Positions 23,331 to 35,069 of a stretch of 64,000 nt of DNA are shown piece after piece. This DNA is from Capsicum annuum (lineage: Eukaryota; Streptophyta; Magnoliopsida; Solanales; Solanaceae). The notes below the pieces were generated by a model. It saw only the letters and a program-made list of their open reading frames with translations, ran no database searches and was not told where the DNA came from. Position 1 is the first letter of the stretch. Every line of letters starts with the position of its first letter. The position numbers and the translations under genes are program-made. The stretch spans positions 81,515,525-81,579,524 of the forward strand of contig NC_061122.1 of NCBI RefSeq assembly GCF_002878395.1. The letters are read 5' to 3'.

Positions 23331-23869
23331 AGTACTAAAAAAATGTGTATATATAGTGAATGCACAAACTCAAACTGTGGCTAGTGTAAGTCTATAAATC
23401 TGGTGCCCGGGGTCAACTCTAGTACTAAATCATTATAATATAGTATAAAGGGGTTGAAATTTCGCACGTTCGAAGTAAATAGTAATGAAAAAAATCACGG
23501 ACCAGAATCTTTCTTGGTTAGATTTCTAAAACATCATTTGAGTTTAAAAATCTCATAAATCATCCATTAAGGTGATATGATTGCCGTTATAAAAGAATAC
23601 ATTTTAAAAGTGAAAAGTGAAAATAAATCACTTTTTAGAAACAGCAGTAGTAAAACTATGATTTTAGTTGGAATCATACCACTCAGTGAGCATGAATGTA
23701 TCAAAATCTCTACATTCCATCACCCATATCTAGATAAGACAATCATAAGCATCTAAATGTCCATAGACTAAGGCTACATCCTTTATAAGGATAGATTACT
23801 GATATGCTATAGTATTATAGCACTTTGATGCTTAAAATGAGGAAAATATGCAAGTTTCTAAGGTTGTTT
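23331..23869. other. Unassigned sequence between LTR fragments
   Basis: No ORF, terminal repeat or recognisable motif is seen. It may be further decayed LTR sequence. Confidence 0.35.
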
Positions 23870-25256
23870 TGTTAGATATGATTGTTTGGGTATGTTTCGC
23901 AAAAAATTATTTTTCAGATGTTAAGCTCGTGAAAAAGATGAGAAAAGGTGTTTTTAGTAACTTATTGGAGTAATTATGGATGTTCGTGATACTTTCTAGC
24001 TTGATCGTGATAAAAGCATATTCCAGAACTGAAGAAGAGCTGAAAAGATGACTCCCGATGCTTACTAAGTCAACATGTGGATAACAAGTAGACTTATGGA
24101 CCACATGTGGGCAAAGAAAGTGCAAGAAGTCCAAAATCCCGAGAGCTGACTTGCAGGAAATTTTTGTCCTGTCACTTGCTCCCAGTTTTTGTGCCCATCC
24201 TGCAAGCCATAATTGCTACCTGCACCTAGGTTTAAGGCGCTAGTAGGGAGAATAAGTGGCCACCGACTCTGTTTTCTCCTATTTTGTTCGGGCTTTGATT
24301 TTAGGGTTTCCTTATGTACTATAAATACCCTTTATGTGTTTTTTTAGTAGGAGACACATATTATTGATATTCACAAATATATTTTTATTCCAAGATTAGA
24401 TTTTGATCTTGGAATGCTCTTGTATTGACTTTGGTTCATTAATTTAGTTATAGTTGTGGGTTTTTCTACTTTTTATCATTGTGATTTCATCTATGCCTTC
24501 AATTATGAATGTTATTGTTTCTTCATAAACATGAGCGACTAGAAATCCATAGCTAGGGTTGGGAAAACCTTGGTAGATTAATGAAGTAGGAAAAGTGCTA
24601 TTGTTATTCTGAATTGATACCCATGCATATATTGCTTTATCTTCTTTATAATAGTTTTATTTATAGGTGCACACGTTAGGATCCTACCTAGATTATTGCT
24701 ACTTACTCCAAAAAAGGAGCAGTGACTAGGAAAAGATAATGACAAAAGTAATTTGGAGTTTAACTGTCGATCCACGCTTCTAGGTTTTATCCTAGTAAAA
24801 TGGTTAGGTTTCATCTAAAAACTAGAGACTCAAAAGGTAATATTTAAATGAGATAAAGATAAGGGTTATTAAGGCGACATTCCTAGACTCAAAAGGAAAA
24901 GGGCAAAATCCTTCTACTTATCAAAATAACTGCAGAAGGTACATAACTTATCATTTATGCATGCAAGGTATCGGGTTGGTTCAACAAAGAACGATAAGCC
25001 TATGGAGTTGAGAAGCCAGGGGAACACAATTCTAGTGTTCACTTACAGCTGATTATAATTGAAGTTGATATTTGCTACTAGTTCGATACTGATACTAAAA
25101 ACCCTCCATTTACTTTTCCAGTTCAGCCCACTGATTACCACAACTGAAAGCTATGAATCCACGTATTCTCTTGGGATTCGACCCCAGTCTTTGTTGGATT
25201 ACTATATTTGGCAGCGACCGTATTATATTTTGAGAGGAGGTGTAGCTTGGCCATCA
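23870..25256 (+). repeat. Athila-type 5' LTR (left limit uncertain)
   Basis: The right end is set by the primer site a few bases on. TGTTAGATATG at 23870 is only a candidate left end, giving about 1.39 kb. No second copy exists in the window to confirm the boundary. Confidence 0.5.
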
Positions 25257-25264
25257 CCAAATTT

Positions 25265-25282
25265 TGGCACCATTGTTGAGAA
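25265..25282 (+). promoter_or_regulatory. Degenerate primer binding site, tRNA-Asp type
   Basis: TGGCACCATTGTTGAGAA is a mutated form of the TGGCGCCGTTGCCGGGGA site used by Athila, Tat and Ogre elements. It is the only non-tRNA-Met primer site found in the window. Confidence 0.75.
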
Positions 25283-25426
25283 ATACGGTGTTGATTTATG
25301 ATTTAAAGTTGTTGTAATTTATGGTTTTTTTTGTCTAATTTGGGCATACAACAGATTTTGCCTAGCACATGGAATAGAGGAAATACCTTACTCCCAGTAA
25401 ATTCGAATAAAGATAAGATCCTACAA

Positions 25427-26960
25427 ATGCCTAGTAGGATGGCGGAGTAGAAAAGAGATAATCTTCCTGAAGGGGTTCATGATGTTGTACCTCTTCCTCC
25501 TCCTAAAGGAGTAAAGGATATAGTTGATCAATAGACTGGTGAGCTATTAGCTCAAGCTGAGAACGAAAGGAGGGAAACAAAAGAAGCTCCACGGGTAGCT
25601 AGGGAGGCAGAGCTAGTTGAGCAGAGACAAGCAGCAAACCGCCGAGCAGGACTCAGTGGAAATCAAAATAGAGCAAGTGGTGCCCATGTTCAAGTGATCC
25701 CATTATAACAGTATGTGCAACCATATATAGATGATGAAGAAGATATGGGTTACATTGAGCCGACAGAGATTGGAGCCATTAGTCCTCCTATTTTATCCCC
25801 AGGCATTAAGTTTGACATAATGAGTGTAATGATCCATTTCTTAAATCTGAAGGGTGTGTTTACAGGTCTGCGTACAGATGATGAAAATTGTACCTTCCCA
25901 ATTTCATTGGGATCTGCAGTTCGTACATAAGTCTAGGGGTGAACCAAGAAGCAGTTAGACTGAGGCTGTTCCCTTTCTCACTTATAGAAGAGACATCTTT
26001 ATGGTTAGGGGAACTACCAAGAGGCTCTATCACTATGTGGAATAAGCTGTGCATGCAATTATTAAACAAGTTCTTTCCTCCATCCAGGATGATGCAGCTT
26101 AAGGATGTGATTTATAATTTCAGGTAGCTGCAGTCAGAACCTATGTACGAGGCATGGTTTATGTTCAAGAAGAAGCTGATTATAGTGCCCAATCATTAAT
26201 TGTCAGGGAAGAGCTTATTTGAGATACTCTACCAAGCCTTGACCATTAGCCTTAGAGCCATGGTAGACACTATATTTGGAGGAGCTTTTATTAGACTATA
26301 CTGGAAGGCAACTTCGGAGATGTTAGATTAGATCTTACTCAGAAACCGAGGGTGGCAAAATTTGGAAGCTAAGAAGGGATCTGGCACATATACTATTGGT
26401 GCCGCCTGCGACCAGAAAGTAGCTGATGACTTAGTAGCATAAGAGATTGCGTTGATGAGAACTGATTTAGGGGTACTAGCAAATCAGCTTGCAAAAACAA
26501 CTTATGAGAAAGTAAATGCAGTAGCAGTACAGAGATTAGCTTCCAAAAATTATGAGCCAAAATTAGAAGAGGAAATAAATTATCTAGATCATCAGTTGGC
26601 GGGTTTTTGAGCCTAAGGGCAAGGTAACCAAGGTCAAATCTACTATGACAGATAAAGAGACTGTAGCAGAGATTGAGATAGTGACTAAAGGAAGAAGGAT
26701 GACTACAGAAAGAAGGGAGAGAGGTACATTCTGTGTGGCAGACGAGATTAGAATCAAGAATACAAGAGATGTTGGCTAAGCTCATGAAGGGCCAAGAAAA
26801 TCAGGAGATCGACCTTAGAAGATTAAGGCCAGCATTTAGGGTTGACCCAAAAGGTCGAATCTCATGTAACTTCTATCGAGCAGTTGGAGCACCAGTTTAG
26901 GCAAATGTCTGCAACTTCGAACTAGAGGCAGCCGGCTACTCTTTCGAGCAATATTATGTA
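25427..26960 (+). pseudogene. Athila-type gag, broken
   Basis: The frame starts MPSRMAE and then hits a stop. Recognisable gag sequence follows after frameshifts, including EAVRLRLFPFSLIEETSLWL, GSITMWNKL and KFFPPSRMMQL, then EPMYEAW. The pattern RLRLFPFSL...W...LP..SI..W is diagnostic of Athila/Tat capsid proteins. At least five stops and two shifts are visible. The product would have been the structural shell protein of the retrotransposon particle. Confidence 0.78.
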
Positions 26961-27399
26961 GAATTCGTAAAATGATGGTCATGTACTTGCTATTATAACA
27001 AGGAGTGGTATCACTACTATGGATCCCCCACTACCTGCTGCAGAAGTTGTTGATGGTGAGACACCTATTGTTGAGTCCAAAAAGGTAACTGGAGATAAGG
27101 GTAAAACTACTGAGGACAAAGGTAAGGGTCTAGTCATTGAGGCAAAAATCAGACAAATTTTGACACCGCCCCCATATTTTCCTCAGCAACTAAAGTATAA
27201 GAAAGAAGAAGAAAAATTTAAGAGATGCTAAAAAAATTGAGCTTGAATATTCCTTTTCTCAAGGCGTTGGAGTAGATGCCTGGATACACCAGGTTTATGA
27301 AATAATTGGTCACAAGGAAGAAAGAAGCGACAATTGAGGATGTTGATGGTGTGCACTACTGCCGTGCGGTCACAACTAGGTCTTTGGTGTAGAAAAAGG

Positions 27400-27785
27400 G
27401 TGATCCTGGAGCATTTACTATACCAAGCACTATTGGGTCATCTCATTTTGCCAAATCCTTATGTGACTTAGGAGACATCATAAATTTGATACCGCTGGCC
27501 ATATTCTTGCAATTGGACTCAAACCCTCCGAAACCAACTTTAATGCAGCTATTGATGACTGACACTACAGTGTAGAAGCCTGAGGGAATCTCATTTGATG
27601 TGATCATAAGAGTGGATAAATTTATTTTTCTGGCTGACTTCGTCATTATGGACTATGAGGTTAATGGAGAGATGCCCATTATATTAAGAAGACCGTTTAT
27701 GGCTATAGGTAGAGCGATGGTTGACATGGATAAAGGAGAGCTAGAATTCAGAGTCAATGGTGAGGAGGCCACATTCAACATTTGA
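27400..27785 (+). pseudogene. Athila-type aspartic protease, catalytic site altered
   Basis: The frame reads GAFTIPSTIG, SHFAKSLCDLGDIINLIP, then after a stop VDKFIFLADFVIMDYEV and MPIILRRPFMAIGRAM. The last block is the conserved hydrophobic flap and ILGRPF-like region of Athila/Tat proteases. The family active site D-S-G/A is here D-L-G, so catalysis is probably lost. One in-frame TAG splits the domain. Confidence 0.75.
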
Positions 27786-29583
27786 AAATCAATGAAGCAG
27801 CCTACCAACATAAGCATATTAAGGGGCCCCTTATAGGTACCTTGATGAATTCTGAGTAATTAAGATACCCACATGGTGTCTCTATGTTAAATCAAGAACT
27901 GTATGAGAGGCAACCCATGGGCTTGTTCGTGAATTCTGAGTAATCAACACAGCCACATCATGTCGCAATGTTAAATCAAGCACTGAGTTGGAGGAAACCC
28001 ACTATTTTTAGTATTTACGTTTTTGTTGTTTTTCATTTTTTTAGGTTGATTAGCTCTTGGACTTGCTCGGAATATGGTAAAAATTTCTACATTCATCGAT
28101 TTTTCGGTAAGTGGACTGTGTGATCAACCTATCATGGTCACAAGTTCCACACGGTAGGTTGAGTAATAAATTGAAAAGTTGAAATTTTGAGGATGAAAAA
28201 TAGAAAGTTGCAGACTTTGGCATCTGATCGTACTTTTGGGACCATAAACTTAGGTTAGAGACCATAAGTAGCTAGAAAAATATTGAAATACCAAGTCCGA
28301 ATTGCAAAAAAATGGGCCAAAAGTTTTGGCCCTGCACCTGCGGCCAGCAGGTGGCACTTGAGCCCATGCCTGGGGGCACGTGGTAGGCGCAAGTTGTTAC
28401 CGCGGCTAGGTCTTTAGTGGGCCTAATTTTTAATACAAATTTTGGGCCCACCAACACTTATATATGACCTAAAACAACCCCGCTCATCCTTAACCTCATT
28501 TCTACTCATTCAAATCCTTAAAACTTCATTTTTCTCTTTGAATTCAAACTTTTCTCTTAAAACATAAATAACCCCACACTTATGTAAAGGCTAAATAGAC
28601 GTTTGTTTGAGATACCAACTTTTTCCACTATAGTAAAAACAATTTCTAAATTTGTTTTTTCTCGAGTTCCTCATTGTTCATTTCTAGTTCGTTATAAAAG
28701 AGGTAAATTTCTTGGCTCCAAAGGGTTATATATTGATTTATTTATGTTTTAAACAAGTTGATATGTGTATTCCATTGCAAAATATATAGAATCTATCATG
28801 CTTGTATATAGGAGCCTTGAAGTAACCTAAAACCTTAATGTAGGGCCTTGTGTTGAATTAAAATCTAAAGTTGGGCCCCAATCGGATGTTGAGTGAATAT
28901 CACTAGTTAAGCATGTTTGTTTGCTTCAAAATTCGTGATTTTTGATAGGTGAGTGTACATTGGACTTCTTGGGATTTCAAATGGGTTAAAAGGGTGTGAA
29001 AATTGAGGAAAGAATTGAACTTTTTGAATTTTGAGTTTTTCTTCAACTTTTGCCATTCCTCACTTTTGTTGGAAACTAACAATTGTTTTTTCAGGTACAT
29101 ATGACACCTAAAGTTGTAAGGAATAACAAGGCCAATACCTAGAGGAGACGAGCAGAGTCTCTCGAGCCTAGTGGTTCAGTGGACAAGTACCTGAGGCAGC
29201 AACATAGAGACACTGTAGTGTATTACTACAGGGCAGACATGCCAGGCTGCTCAAACTGTTATAGCCTGGCCACAAATAAAGCCAGTGTAGATGTCACGCC
29301 ATACACTTTTTACCTGGTAATGATAATAATGACGATGAGACAAATTTTGAGTTTACTCCACAGGTTGCTGCTCAGGACCCTAGTTTGAGGAAGGGTCACA
29401 GGATTCATCCAAGGACGTAGAGAAAGAGGAGTCATCAGCGGTGCCTCAATCTGAGGAGGGCACTACTAATCATGTACTGCAGTCAGATGTACCCCAGTCT
29501 AGGGAGGGTATAGAGCAGCCTTTCCATGATGTATCAGTATAGTAGGGGAAGATTTCTGCACCCACACACACCTCGTAAGCACC
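27786..29583 (+). other. Athila post-pol region with a short extra ORF
   Basis: Two copies of a block containing GTTAAATCAAG, followed by GAGGCAACCCA-like sequence, lie near 27880-28000. This is a signature of the spacer after pol in Athila/Tat elements. A frame at 29101 begins MTPKVVRNNKANT, hits one stop, then reads on as RRRAESLEPSGSVDKYLRQQ. A later shifted frame is acidic and ends near 29540. It may be the remnant of the extra, sometimes called env-like, ORF of these elements. No membrane segment is visible. Confidence 0.55.
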
Positions 29584-29978
29584 TGATATGGGACAAATGA
29601 CCATCTTATCTTTTGATGACATCTTTGGAGGCCAACACATAGAGGCTCAAGACTTGGTCACCTCAAGAATACAGGAACATGCATGGAGGACCAGTTTTGA
29701 GCATAACTTAAAGCAATCTTCGCGTATGGAAGATTGCTTGGAGCATTTAAGATTTAGGACTCATGGTTTTGGACCTTAATTAAGGGCATTTTGAACATTA
29801 CACATGGTGTATTTACACACCATGGACGCACCTATCATTAAGGGCAAAGTAGTCTTTTTGTCTTCTTTTGTATTACACTATAAATAGGTTATTTTAGCTC
29901 ATTTCTAAGGAGATTTTGAATGATGAAGATGTGAAAGACTTCTTATCTCTTTGAGAGTGTAACACCCTTAGTGTAGGG
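29584..29978 (+). repeat. Truncated LTR of the FPFDPG-ORF family, + strand
   Basis: It begins TGATATGGGACAAATGACC and runs 395 bp to TTAGTGTAGGG. It is homologous to the reverse of 30841-30445 or so. TATAAATAGG at 29879-29888 is the probable TATA box. The rest of the LTR is cut off by the insertion that follows. Confidence 0.8.
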
Positions 29979-30841
29979 TGATACAAGAAAACAAGAGGAG
30001 CACAAAACAACCACTAAACAGTCCAATACACCCTCCAAAATAGTCCACTAATCTTAAGGATTTGAGGACCAAGATGGAGACCACTCTCGGATTCACTACA
30101 ACAACAACAATACGAGCTAACAATAGTGTATTTGACACCCAAAACAGCCACAAAACGTGAGAACAATATGATAACAAGAACATAAATTTTTGGATTCAAA
30201 AAGGACCCAAAAACAGTCCACTACACAAGATAACAACAAGAAAAGTAAAGGATAGATAGTGAGACCAATATTATTACAAGATTAAGAACCAAGTGTATTT
30301 CAACACTAACCCCTAATGAATGAAACAATTCAAACTACACTTTTACGGTGACCACCAAGGTAATCGACTCACCTCAAGATTCACCGTTTCTAAGCAACGT
30401 ACAATATCGGCTTTTCCAAGCCCTACACTAAAGATGGCTTATCCAAGCCCTATACTAAGGGTGTTACACTCTCAAAGAGATAAAAAGTATTTCACATATT
30501 CATCATTTAAAAACTAGTGAAAATAAGACTAAGGGGGCCTATTTATAGTATATTACAAATGAAGATAAAAAGACCACTTTTCCCTTAATAAGAGGGGCGG
30601 CCATGGTGTGTAAATACACCATGTGTAATGTCCAAAATTCCCTTAATTAAGGTCCAAAACCGTGAGTCCTCAATCCTAAATGCTCCAAGCAATCTTCCAC
30701 ACGTGAGATTGCCTTAAGTTATGCTCTAAATGGGTCCTCCATGTATGTTCTTCTATTCTCGAGGTGACCAAGTCTTGAGCCTCTATGTGTTGGCCTCCAA
30801 AGATGTCATCAAAAGATAAGATGGCCATTGGTCCCATATCA
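29979..30841 (-). repeat. Complete LTR of the same family, - strand, with adjoining polypurine tract
   Basis: Read on the - strand it begins TGATATGGGACC at 30841 and ends GTTTTCTTGTATCA at 29979, 863 bp. The 14 bp to its right (30842-30855) are the reverse of CAAGAAGGGGAGGA, so this is a 3' LTR with its polypurine tract, not a solo LTR. The rest of its element is missing at the RE4 junction. It directly abuts the truncated + strand LTR. Confidence 0.8.
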
Positions 30842-30851
30842 TCCTCCCCTT

Positions 30852-33765
30852 CTTGTACTTGTATTAATTATATGGAACTTGGTATAACATTTTAATATAT
30901 ATAACGTACGAGAATTTTTATGCAAGTATTAATGGTATAGATGGAATTATAGATGTTGCCCATATAGTTTAATGTGATGTGACTAATTTAATGTTAAGAT
31001 AACTATTTAAACTTGGAATCGTAAGCCAGTATTTGAATCTAAAGTTTAAAGTGACCAAGTATGTATAAGTTGAAGGTTAGATTAAAGGGATTAGGAGCTG
31101 AAAATGGAGCAAAATATTGAGGTGCTTGCTTGAATTATTTAAGCTAGTAGGTGAGTCACCTACTTAAGTTGTTTGGACCAAATTAGTGGACCCATGGCTA
31201 TGGATCAGATTTGGGTCTATGCTAATATACTCATTTGGGCCAAATTGAATAAAAGAGAAAGAAAATGGATAAGTGGCCCAACACACCAATCTGCCAAGGC
31301 CCAAATATAATTGAGACCAACAAGAAATTAAGCAAGTAGGTGCATCACCTACTTTGAAGTTTTAGCAGCTTGGACCCTTAAGTAGGTGCATCACCAACTT
31401 GGACCAATTTGACCAATTTTATGGTCAAAATACAGCTAAGGAGGTGGAAAAGATAGGGCCTTTAAAAGGCCAAGTTGCTGGTCATTTTACTTCACTTTTA
31501 AGTCACAAAAAAGGAGTATACTTCAGCAAATCTCTCTACTCTCTCTAAAACAACAAGAACAGCAGCCCTACTTTTCCTTCTAGGGTTCTTGAAGAAACCC
31601 TCACCTTTGCAGCCCAAGGTAAGGGAAAAAAACTTCAAGGTTTTGTTTAATTATCTCATGGAATATTAGGAAAACAAGTTATAAGTGTTTGACTATAAGT
31701 ATATGGCTGATTATCGAACAAGCTGTTTGTTCACGTTTCCTTGTTATTGAGGAACTTTTTTTCTTCTTCTTCGGTTTATGTGTGAAGGAAAGTTCAAACT
31801 CTTGAAGAGTTCAATTAAAAGAATAAGTTACTGAACTGAGGTAAGGTGACTGCTCTATTTTGTTTTTCTTATATATGAATTTGAGAGAGGACTATGGATG
31901 TCTTGTTATTGAGAACTCAAGAGATGATGAGTTCAATAATTGATTGCTACAATAAAAGGGATTTGGGACAGTTTTATGGACTGTTTTGTATGTATATGTC
32001 ACGGGCTACCAGGTTGAAGTTGGATAAAGGTGTGATGAGTTTGTAATAAATTATAGAAGAAAGATGTGGTGATACACCACCGAACTAATGTTTGCTGCCC
32101 AATCTATTTTGCGTATTATTTGGAATGTGTAATAAAGTCGAGGTGGTTCTGGTGAACCTTATAAGAACCTAAATGGTATATGGGTGTAATTGGAGGAAAA
32201 ACGGGTTAAGATGACACCCTTGTTTGATAGATTAGTAGTTGCTTCCCGGTTATTATTTTGGGTGAAATTAAGTATCTCAAATGTGTTGATTGGTTACTAA
32301 TACTAGTTTACCATATATTTTCTTGTAGATAAGTAATCTAAAAGGCGGGAAGTCAAGTCGGGTTAGTTTCGGAGTCAAATAACTATGTATGTAAGGCATA
32401 CTCTATTTCACACTCTTTGGCATGAAGTTGTACAATTGTTTCATCAAACAAGTTTCCGAGATTATCTTATAACAAAGTGCTACATAATGGTAGCACATTA
32501 CACTCCATGTATCCAATGACCTTGTTCCTACTCTCTAACGCATTAGAACACCTCAATACGTGCTTATTATTAAATTTGCGCGTCTATCTTCACTAGAAAA
32601 TTTCAGGAGTTCTCCGTTTGTTATTTCAGCTCCTAAACACTTTATTTGTGTGCCAACGGCTCCCTACCTCATTGTTGTTGCATTAAGTGTCTATTTATAT
32701 GTCTCTTATTAGCGTATTACTGGTTCAAGGTACCATAATGTGATGACCACCAAAGTAACAATCTCAAAGGCTAAATAAACTAAGTAATGCAAATCTGTAA
32801 AATGACGAGTGGCAGATCAGGGGCACTCTCCTAGCATGGGCCGATCTCGATACCTTTATTTGTGGGTGGCATCTTAGGGGCATAATCTAGCATGGGCCGA
32901 TCCCAATCTTTATATGTAGGTGGTAGCTCAGGGGCGTAAGCCTAGCATGGGCCGATCCTAATTTATCTATTTACCACTGATCAGCTGGTCATTTGCATTA
33001 TATATGGCTTACAAATATTATGAAGTAAGAAGGGTAAAAATGAAGAAAGAAACGTAATATATGTAGTCCCACAAGTTTATATAAAGGTGGTCTACTAGTA
33101 CTACTTATACACTTGTATCTGATTTTTATTGAGCTTATGTACCATGTGTTGTAACTTTTAGCCTTACATATTCAGTACATATTTTTGTACTGATATCCCT
33201 CATGGGGGACCTGTATTTCATGATGCAGGCACAGGTACTTTAGCTCATACACCTCACGCGTAGAAGCACAGGCTATTCCGTGCATATTGGAAGCTCCAGG
33301 TTGAGTCGGGGCTTTTCGAGTTTGTTCTATATGTTTTGGTATTGCGCAGTAGGTTAAGAGTAGGACAGAGGGTTTGTCCCTACCCTAAATAAGTCTATGT
33401 ATCTTTTAGAGGCTCTGTAGACTAATGTAAAGTTATGGTAGTGTCTTGATTTTAGACATGGTGGCCCCATCGGCCAAATATTGTACATATCAGTTTGTGC
33501 GTGCATGTGTAGTTATTTTCATCGATACATAATATCATGTTGTTAGAACATTTGGTTGTCACAGTTACATACATGGGAAGTACAAGTTTATGAATTGGTT
33601 TTCTTGGGCCTTTACGGCTACGGGTGCCTGTCCGCCCCAACAGGATTTGAGGCGTGACAATTTGGTTGTCATAGTTACATGTATGGGAAGTACAAGGTTA
33701 TGAATTGGATATCTCAGGCCTTTATGGCTACGGGTGCCTGTCTGCCCTAATAAGATGGTGTGACA
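30852..33765 (+). repeat. RE4 5' LTR
   Basis: This 2914-bp LTR is homologous to 37913-40744. It carries near-palindromes around AGTAGGTGAGTCACCTACT (31146-31164) and AAGTAGGTGCATCACC (31334), a three-unit tandem repeat at about 32806-32965, and a tandem duplication of its last 105-110 bp (33551-33660 and 33661-33765). Confidence 0.85.
32806..32965. repeat. Three-unit tandem repeat in the RE4 LTR
   Basis: Three units of roughly 55 bp share (A/G)GGGGC...CTAGCATGGGCCGATC and TTTATNTGT(A/G)GGTGG. The same array is in the 3' LTR at about 39893-40055. Confidence 0.75.
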
Positions 33766-33769
33766 AAAG

Positions 33770-33782
33770 TGGTATCAGAGCG
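33770..33782 (+). promoter_or_regulatory. RE4 primer binding site (initiator tRNA-Met)
   Basis: TGGTATCAGAGCG follows the LTR end TGTGACA after a 4-base AAAG spacer. Confidence 0.85.
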
Positions 33783-33986
33783 GTCGTCCTAGGATGTCTA
33801 CAAAGCCGTGTCTATATAGAGTCTTATTTATGGGCGTGTTGCTCACCACATCTATAAACAGGAGGCTGTGGGACATTTAGGGATTGTCTCTTTTTCTTCA
33901 TATCTTAGATCGTGCAATAGAGCCCATGTTGTAGGTAAAGTCATATTTAACCATTGAATTTATTTTTTACTCTTATTATAGTAAAG

Positions 33987-35063
33987 ATGCCAGTTACAAG
34001 AAGAAGTAAGAATACAGGTAGGTGGATAGACGAGGTTTCCGGGGAAGAGGCCAGCAAATCATCACCTAGACAAGCTAATCAAGGTGAGGCTCAAGCTGAG
34101 TTTGTGTCCCAAACATCTTCTACTCCTCAATCTCCAAAAGAGCTAACGAGGAGAAGAACTGCATCCTCAGAACTACCTATTAATGCTACAGACCAAGATC
34201 TAAGGAATGCGGTGCAATTATTAGCTCGTATAGTTGCTGGACAAACTCAAGGACAGGCCATTCCAACTATAGGTTCTAGTGGTGCAGATAGGATAGCTAG
34301 CTTACGAACTCAGGATTTTCTTAAGTTGGATCCTCCCACATTCATCGGATCAGATCTTAATGAAGAACCACAGGACTTTATTGATCAAATCCAAAGGGAT
34401 CTAGATGTGATACATGTGTCAGGTAAAGAGACAGTTGAGCTAGCAGCATATAGATTCAAAGGGCAGGCTATATTTTTGTATGAAGATTGGAAACGATCTA
34501 GGGGTATCAATGCACCTTCAACTACTTGGAAAAAGTTCAAAGAGAGTGAACTTCCATTTGAGATTTGACATGCCCGTGCGGATCAGTTCCTGAATCTTCA
34601 CCAAGGAAATATAAGCATGAGGGAGTACAGCCTCCGGTTTAACTCCTTGTCTAGGTATGCTCCTATTGTTGTAGCTACTACGGATGATAGAGTTCATCGA
34701 TATATGGATAGGTTTGATCTGTATTTGGTTAGAGATTGTACTATTGCTACTTTGAATAAAGACATGGACATAGCAAGGATACAAGCTTTTGCACAAAAAA
34801 TTAAGGATCAGAGGCAAAAAAGAAGAGCACAAGAATTGGAAATAGGATATTCCAAGAGGGCCAGATCTACGGGGCAGTTCACGGTATCCCAAGGAGAGTT
34901 TGGGCCTCAGTTTTCTAATAGACCACCTAGGCCATTATGTTATTATTCTACAGTTAGTGCTCCACCACAGTTTCAAGGGTCTAAAGGTAACCAGTTTGGT
35001 CAAAGAAATGAGGGTCAGAGTTTGCGAATAGTGGGGTATCAAGTGCAAGGGAGTATGAGCTAA
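33987..35063 (+). pseudogene. RE4 gag (capsid protein), broken
   Basis: The start is ATG at 33987 (MPVTRRSKNTGRW). The first 194 codons are open and include RTQDFLKLDPPTFIGSD, the capsid start typical of chromovirus gag. A stop at 34566-34568 is followed by continuation in the same style (DQFLNL, then SMREYSLRFNSLSRYAP). The second part ends at 35063. These are the capsid helices and the variable linker before the zinc knuckle. The product formed the virus-like particle. Confidence 0.85.
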
Positions 35064-35069
35064 TTAAGG

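Larger units (their letters stand above)
23870..29583 (+). mobile_element. Decayed Athila/Tat-type Ty3 element lacking RT and integrase
   Basis: The order is a probable 5' LTR (about 23870-25256), a degenerate tRNA-Asp type primer site at 25265, gag (25427-26960), a protease region (27400-27785) and a post-pol region with an extra ORF (29101-29560). Gag and protease resemble the Athila/Tat lineage. Protease is followed at once by the post-pol spacer, so RT, RNase H and integrase have been deleted. The 3' LTR is missing. At 29584 a different family's LTR begins. Confidence 0.75.

Noticed and set aside
28310..28400. GC-rich stretch in the Athila relic, possibly an ncRNA or exon
   Set aside because: Similar GC-rich patches occur in other LTR-element regions here (24180-24240, 46040-46150). 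No splice or structure signal was found.
29584..30841. Large inverted repeat that could be read as a foldback transposon
   Set aside because: Both arms are LTRs of the same family. The right one has its polypurine tract, so nested insertion in opposite orientation explains it better.
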